From positions 1-9,799 of the forward strand of contig JBFIHZ010000132.1 in assembly GCA_041601535.1 (NCBI GenBank): a stretch of 9,799 bases of DNA. Direction: 5' to 3'. Every line of letters begins with the position of its first letter. The stretch's first letter is position 1. The stretch comes from JBFIHZ01 sp041601535. Lineage in GTDB: Bacteria; Pseudomonadota; Gammaproteobacteria; Xanthomonadales; SZUA-36. Positions 6,006 to 9,799 of this stretch are shown in pieces. The position numbers and the translations under genes are program-made. Under the pieces are notes generated by a model. The model did not search any database. It worked only from the letters and a program-made list of their open reading frames with translations, and was not told the origin of the DNA.

Positions 6006-9000
6006 GCACTCCGGACCACAGTCCATTCGATGCACTGATCGGCTGGTTCGCGCGCAACTCGGTTGCGGCCAACCTGTTGATGTTCATCCTGGTTGCGGGC
6101 GGCCTGTATACCGCGCTGACCATCAAGAAGGAAATTCAGCCGCGCATTGAAACCAACATCATTACCGTGGCGGTGCCGTTCCTGGGCGCAACACCAGAAG
6201 ATGTCGAAGAAGGTGTCATCGTCAAGATCGAGGAAGCCATTCAGGATATCGAGGGCATCGAGGAGATCATCTCCACCGCCAGCCGCGGCATCGGTACCGT
6301 CTCGGTGGAAGTGGACGCTGATTATGAAGTAACCGACCTGATGGACCAGGTCAAAAACCGCGTGGATGCGATTTCCACCTTCCCGGACAATACCGAAAAA
6401 CCCACCATCTCCCGAACCACCTTCCAGCAGCAGGTCGTGATGGTATCGGTTTATGGCAGCGTGGACGAGCGCACCCTGAAGGAATACGCCAAGCAGGTGC
6501 GCAATGAGATCGTCACCCTGCCCGGCGTGACGCGGGCGGAAATTCTCGGCTCCCGCGAGTACGAAATTGGTATCGAAGTCAGCGAGTTTGACTTGCAGGC
6601 CTACGGCCTGACGCTGGTTGATGTGGCCCAGGCAGTACGGCAGGGCTCACTGGACCTTTCAGCCGGCTCGATCCGCACCGAATCCGGTGACGTGCTGGTG
6701 CGCACCAAGGGCCAGGCTTACACCGGCGCCGATTTCGAGAACATCGTGGTGCGCACCAATACCGATGGCACCCGCTTGCTGTTAAAGGACCTGGCCACCA
6801 TACGCGATGAATTTGTCGAGTCCGAGCGCTTCTCCGAGTACAACAACCAACCGGCCATCACCATCCAGGTGATGTCTGTGGGCCAGCAGAGTGAATTGGA
6901 TATCTCGGCTGCGGTGCAGCAGTACATCAAACAGAAAAAAGCCGCCTTGCCGGCTGAACTCCAGGTGGCCTCCTGGGCCGACGTGAGTTATTACCTGAAA
7001 GGCCGGCTCGACCTGATGGTGAAAAACCTGGTGATGGGCGCGGCGCTGGTATTCCTGATCCTGGCTCTGTTCTTGCGCCTGAAACTGGCTTTCTGGGTGA
7101 TGGTCGGTCTGCCGGTGGCTTTCCTCGGTGCTTTCTTCCTGATGCCCACGGTGGATGTGACGGTAAACATGCTCAGCCTGTTCGGCTTTATCCTGGTGCT
7201 GGGCATCGTGGTGGATGATGCCATCGTTATCGGCGAGAGTGCGTATACCAATATCAGGGAAAAGGGCCATTCACTGGAAAACATTATTGAGGGTGTCAGG
7301 AAAGTGGCCCTGCCGGCTACCTTCGGCGTGTTGACCACCATTGCAGCTTTCCTGCCCATCCTGCTGGTAACCGGCATCAGCGGCCAGTTTTTCGCCGCGG
7401 TGGGCTGGGTGGTCATACTGTGCCTGGTGTTTTCACTGGTGGAATCGAAACTGATCCTGCCGGCCCATCTGGCACATATGAAAATCCGCCGCTATGAAAA
7501 GGACACGTCCAATGTGTTTATCCGTTTCCAGCGGTTTTTCAGCGAAGGCCTGCATCATTTTGTCGACCGCCGTTACTCGCCGCTGCTGAAAAAATCCCTT
7601 GACCGGCCGTACCTGACACTGTCGTTGTTCATCAGCATGCTGGTTCTGTCGTTCGGCCTGTTGGCCGGTGGTTTCCTGAAATTCGTGTTTTTTCCGGACT
7701 TCACTGCTGATTTCCTGCAGGTGTCGCTGGAAATGAACGAAGGCACACCGTCGTCACAGACCCATGCCGCATTGCGCAAAATCCAGGACGGGTTGTGGGA
7801 AGTGGACCGCCAGGTCAGCCAAGAGCACGGCATGGAGTCCGGCGCCGTGGTGACCAGCGTGCTGTCCTTTGCACGCAATGACATCAGCGGGCAGATTTTT
7901 ACCGAGCTGGTGAAAGAAAACGACGATGTGATCACCGGCCCCGAAGTTTTACGCCGCTGGCGCGAACAAGTGGGTGAGATACCCGGGGTTAAAACTCTTG
8001 GCTTCGATGGAGCCGCTGGTGGCCCGGGCGGTGGGCCGGCCATCTCACTCCAGCTGATTGGCGCAAACATCGACCAGGTGGCCCGCGCCTCGCAGGAACT
8101 GGAACGCCGCATCCGCCAGTATGAAGGCGTTTACGATGTGCGCAATTCGTTTTCACGCGGCACGCCGGAACTCAAACTGAACATCAAGCCCGAGGCCGAG
8201 GCGCTGGGCCTCAAACTGAGCGACCTGGCACGCCAAATACGCGCCGGTTTCTACGGCGAGGAAGTGCAGCGTGTGCAGCGCGGCCAGGACGAGGTCAAGG
8301 TGATGGTGCGGTATCCGCGTGATGAGCGCGATTCCATCGGCTACCTGGATAACGTGCGGATACGCACACCCGGCGGCGGGCAGGTTCCGTTTCACGCGGT
8401 GGCAGAAGTTGAAATGGCGGAGAGCCCCACCACCATAAGGCGGTATGACCGTGAGCGCGCGGTGCGCGTTTCTGCCGAGGTGGACAAGGAAAACTTTGAA
8501 CCCGGCAAAATCACCCAGGACATCATCAGCAAGGAACTGCCACAGGTGCTGGCCCAGTTTCCCGGTGTGCGTACCAAGCTGAGCGGGGCTACCGAAAGCC
8601 AGCAGGAAGTGGTGCACGACCTGGTCAAGGGTGCCGTGTTTGCGCTGTTTCTGATCTATGCGCTAATGGCCATACCGCTGAAATCATACGCCCAGCCACT
8701 GATCATCATGTCGGTGATTCCGTTCGGAACCATCGGCGCACTGGTGGGGCACTGGATACTGGATATCCAGGTGAGCATGATGAGTTTCTTTGGCATTATT
8801 GCGCTGGCCGGAGTGGTGGTGAACGACAGCCTGATCCTGGTGGATTTTGTCAACCGTGAACGCCTGGCCGGTGTGCCCTTGAAGCAGGCCGTGATGGACG
8901 CTGCACGCCAGCGCTTCCGCGCGATACTGCTGACCTCGCTGACCACCTTTTTCGGCCTGATACCCATCGTGCTGGAGCCCAGCCTGCAGGCGCAGATTCT

Positions 9001-9196
9001 GGTGCCAATGGCGGCTGCGCTGGCGTTTGGTATTTTGTTTGCCACCGTGATCACCCTGTTCCTGATTCCCACCATGTACCTGATCCTGAACGATCTCACC
9101 CGCTTCCGGCGCAGCATCGCAAAGCGGTTGTGGCCCAGCGATCCTGAGCGGCCAGCGCGCGCGGGAGCCGCTCCGGATGCAGGCGGTCGGCGCTGA
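6002..9196 (+). CDS. RND-family efflux permease (AcrB/HAE-like superfamily, inner membrane)
   Basis: This 1064-residue proton-driven inner-membrane transporter would work with the preceding adaptor and an outer-membrane channel to export substrates. The RND topology is visible: TM1 at about 20-40, a periplasmic porter/docking loop 41-334, TM2-TM6 at about 335-484, TM7 at 538-556, a second large loop 557-872, and TM8-TM12 at about 873-1027. TM4 keeps the proton-relay pair Asp405-Asp406 (GIVVDDAIVIGES), equivalent to AcrB Asp407-Asp408. In TM10 the segment GVVVNDSLILVDF has Asn941 where AcrB has the essential Lys940. A glycine-rich stretch, GFDGAAGGPGGGPA, occupies 667-680 of the second loop. 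The TTG start overlaps the adaptor stop by 4 nt, with AGGTGA upstream, so the two are translationally coupled. The permease class is certain. The substrate is unknown; drugs, lipids or metabolites are possible, and the lack of heavy-metal-type (CusA-like) TM motifs argues against metal export. Confidence 0.96.
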   Translation: MSTPDHSPFDALIGWFARNSVAANLLMFILVAGGLYTALTIKKEIQPRIETNIITVAVPFLGATPEDVEEGVIVKIEEAIQDIEGIEEIISTASRGIGTVSVEVDADYEVTDLMDQVKNRVDAISTFPDNTEKPTISRTTFQQQVVMVSVYGSVDERTLKEYAKQVRNEIVTLPGVTRAEILGSREYEIGIEVSEFDLQAYGLTLVDVAQAVRQGSLDLSAGSIRTESGDVLVRTKGQAYTGADFENIVVRTNTDGTRLLLKDLATIRDEFVESERFSEYNNQPAITIQVMSVGQQSELDISAAVQQYIKQKKAALPAELQVASWADVSYYLKGRLDLMVKNLVMGAALVFLILALFLRLKLAFWVMVGLPVAFLGAFFLMPTVDVTVNMLSLFGFILVLGIVVDDAIVIGESAYTNIREKGHSLENIIEGVRKVALPATFGVLTTIAAFLPILLVTGISGQFFAAVGWVVILCLVFSLVESKLILPAHLAHMKIRRYEKDTSNVFIRFQRFFSEGLHHFVDRRYSPLLKKSLDRPYLTLSLFISMLVLSFGLLAGGFLKFVFFPDFTADFLQVSLEMNEGTPSSQTHAALRKIQDGLWEVDRQVSQEHGMESGAVVTSVLSFARNDISGQIFTELVKENDDVITGPEVLRRWREQVGEIPGVKTLGFDGAAGGPGGGPAISLQLIGANIDQVARASQELERRIRQYEGVYDVRNSFSRGTPELKLNIKPEAEALGLKLSDLARQIRAGFYGEEVQRVQRGQDEVKVMVRYPRDERDSIGYLDNVRIRTPGGGQVPFHAVAEVEMAESPTTIRRYDRERAVRVSAEVDKENFEPGKITQDIISKELPQVLAQFPGVRTKLSGATESQQEVVHDLVKGAVFALFLIYALMAIPLKSYAQPLIIMSVIPFGTIGALVGHWILDIQVSMMSFFGIIALAGVVVNDSLILVDFVNRERLAGVPLKQAVMDAARQRFRAILLTSLTTFFGLIPIVLEPSLQAQILVPMAAALAFGILFATVITLFLIPTMYLILNDLTRFRRSIAKRLWPSDPERPARAGAAPDAGGRR

Positions 9197-9210
9197 GCAC
9201 CGGCTGGTGC
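9197..9210 (+). other. Short GC-rich hairpin between the RND gene and prmC
   Basis: GCACC and GGTGC form a perfect 5-bp stem with a 4-nt loop, starting directly after the permease stop and ending 4 nt before the prmC ATG. It has no U-tract, so it is not a Rho-independent terminator. It could limit free ribosome entry at prmC and favour re-initiation from the permease stop. A 5-bp stem can occur by chance. Confidence 0.35.
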
Positions 9211-9214
9211 CGTA

Positions 9215-9799
9215 ATGAATATCCGCAACCTTCTGAACCTGGCTGTGGAGCGGCTGGCCAGCAGCAACTCCGCCCGGCTGGATGCTGAAATCCTGTTGGC
9301 CCACGCTTTGGAAAGCAAGCGTTCGTTCCTGTACGCCAATCCGGAACTGGAGGTACCACACAAGCGATATCATCGCTTCCTTGCCCTGTTGCGCCGCCGC
9401 TGCAACGGTGAACCGGTGGCCTATTTGACCGGAAAACAGGGTTTCTGGAGCCTGGACCTGGCGGTCACTCCGGATGTACTGATTCCCCGCCCGGAAACCG
9501 AACTGCTGGTGGAAACGGCACTGCAATTGCCCGGCCTGGGCGGCGCAGTCCGTGCGGCAGACCTCGGTACCGGCAGTGGTGCCATCGCACTGGCATTGGC
9601 CCGGGAACGGCCCGGTTGGGAAATGCACGCCACCGACTGCAGTGCCGCAGCACTGGCCGTGGCACAGGCCAATGCAGCGCGCAATGGGCTATCCAGGGTG
9701 CGTTTCCACCTGGGTTCCTGGACCGCGGAGCTGTCCGGACGGTTTGACCTGCTGGTCAGCAACCCCCCCTACGTGGCCGGGGGTGATCCACACCTGAGC
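9215..9799 (+). CDS. prmC: Peptide chain release factor N5-glutamine methyltransferase, 5' part
   Basis: PrmC (HemK) uses S-adenosylmethionine to methylate the glutamine of the GGQ motif in release factors RF1 and RF2, which speeds translation termination. The first 195 codons are present (about 277 in E. coli); the gene runs off the right edge. Visible marks are the N-terminal helical domain (1-80) with GEPVAYLTGKQGFWSL at 65-80, the linker LIPRPETE at 89-96, the SAM-binding loop ADLGTGSGAIALA at 115-127, and the catalytic glutamine-binding NPPY at 183-186. The ATG at 9215 is the only possible start, because the reading frame is closed upstream by the permease TGA (same frame) with no ATG, GTG or TTG in between. 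No clear ribosome binding site is seen 18 nt after the permease stop, which suggests re-initiation. The usual partner prfA is not upstream; an efflux pump is. The frame stays open with normal codon use. Confidence 0.95.
   Translation, partial: MNIRNLLNLAVERLASSNSARLDAEILLAHALESKRSFLYANPELEVPHKRYHRFLALLRRRCNGEPVAYLTGKQGFWSLDLAVTPDVLIPRPETELLVETALQLPGLGGAVRAADLGTGSGAIALALARERPGWEMHATDCSAAALAVAQANAARNGLSRVRFHLGSWTAELSGRFDLLVSNPPYVAGGDPHLS

Noticed and set aside
8000..8045. Glycine-rich stretch GFDGAAGGPGGGPA in the permease considered as a repeat or insertion
   Set aside because: It is short, in frame and lies in the second periplasmic loop, where I expect similar Gly/Pro-rich segments in related RND permeases; no nucleotide repeat unit is seen.
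9197..9210. Hairpin after the permease stop considered as a transcription terminator
   Set aside because: The stem is only 5 bp and no T-run follows; prmC begins 4 nt later, so termination here is unlikely.
8684..9628. A 314-codon minus-strand open frame opposite the permease end and prmC
   Set aside because: It spans the antisense of two certain genes, and its Gln/His-rich composition is that of a complement frame. No start signal or domain is visible.
1..9799. Search for mobile elements, CRISPR, tRNA/rRNA, toxin-antitoxin or defence genes
   Set aside because: Coding density is near complete with core genes. No inverted repeats flanking a transposase, no repeat-spacer pattern and no tRNA-like cloverleaf were recognised by eye.

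Overview
The window is about 9.8 kb of dense, moderately GC-rich bacterial chromosome, almost certainly from a gammaproteobacterium. The main reason is the ordered cluster map-glnD-dapD, which matches the E. coli and Pseudomonas housekeeping locus. The proteins themselves also look gammaproteobacterial: DapD aligns with E. coli DapD at a constant offset around the active site, and GlnD has the full NT/HD/ACT/ACT layout. I cannot name a genus.

Left half (1-4676, minus strand): a tightly packed run transcribed right to left, map -> glnD -> dapD -> an ArsC/Spx-like (YffB-type) gene cut by the window start. Junctions are 2 nt (map/glnD), 5 nt (glnD/dapD) and an 11-nt overlap (dapD/arsC-like), so this is very probably one operon with translational coupling. 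It joins N-terminal methionine removal, PII-based nitrogen sensing, the succinylase branch of lysine/diaminopimelate synthesis and a small thioredoxin-fold protein. The dapC gene found between glnD and dapD in Pseudomonas is absent here.

Middle (4677-4775): a 99-bp divergent intergenic region, the only real non-coding stretch. It carries a good sigma70-type promoter with an extended -10 reading right, plus strong ribosome binding sites on both sides. No clear promoter for map was found.

Right half (4776-9799, plus strand): a periplasmic adaptor (HlyD/MFP family) and an RND permease form a two-gene efflux unit, coupled through a TTGA start/stop overlap. The 5' part of prmC (release factor glutamine methyltransferase) follows 18 nt later and runs off the window. 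No outer-membrane TolC-type gene and no regulator lies beside the pump in the window.

I see no tRNA, rRNA, CRISPR, insertion sequence, integrase, phage gene or long repeat. The window looks like ordinary core genome plus a chromosomal RND pump. I found no evidence of an undescribed system. The points worth a second look are the MAP start and N-terminal extension, the missing TM10 lysine in the RND permease, the CxxC motif of the YffB-like protein, and prmC lying behind an efflux pump instead of prfA.
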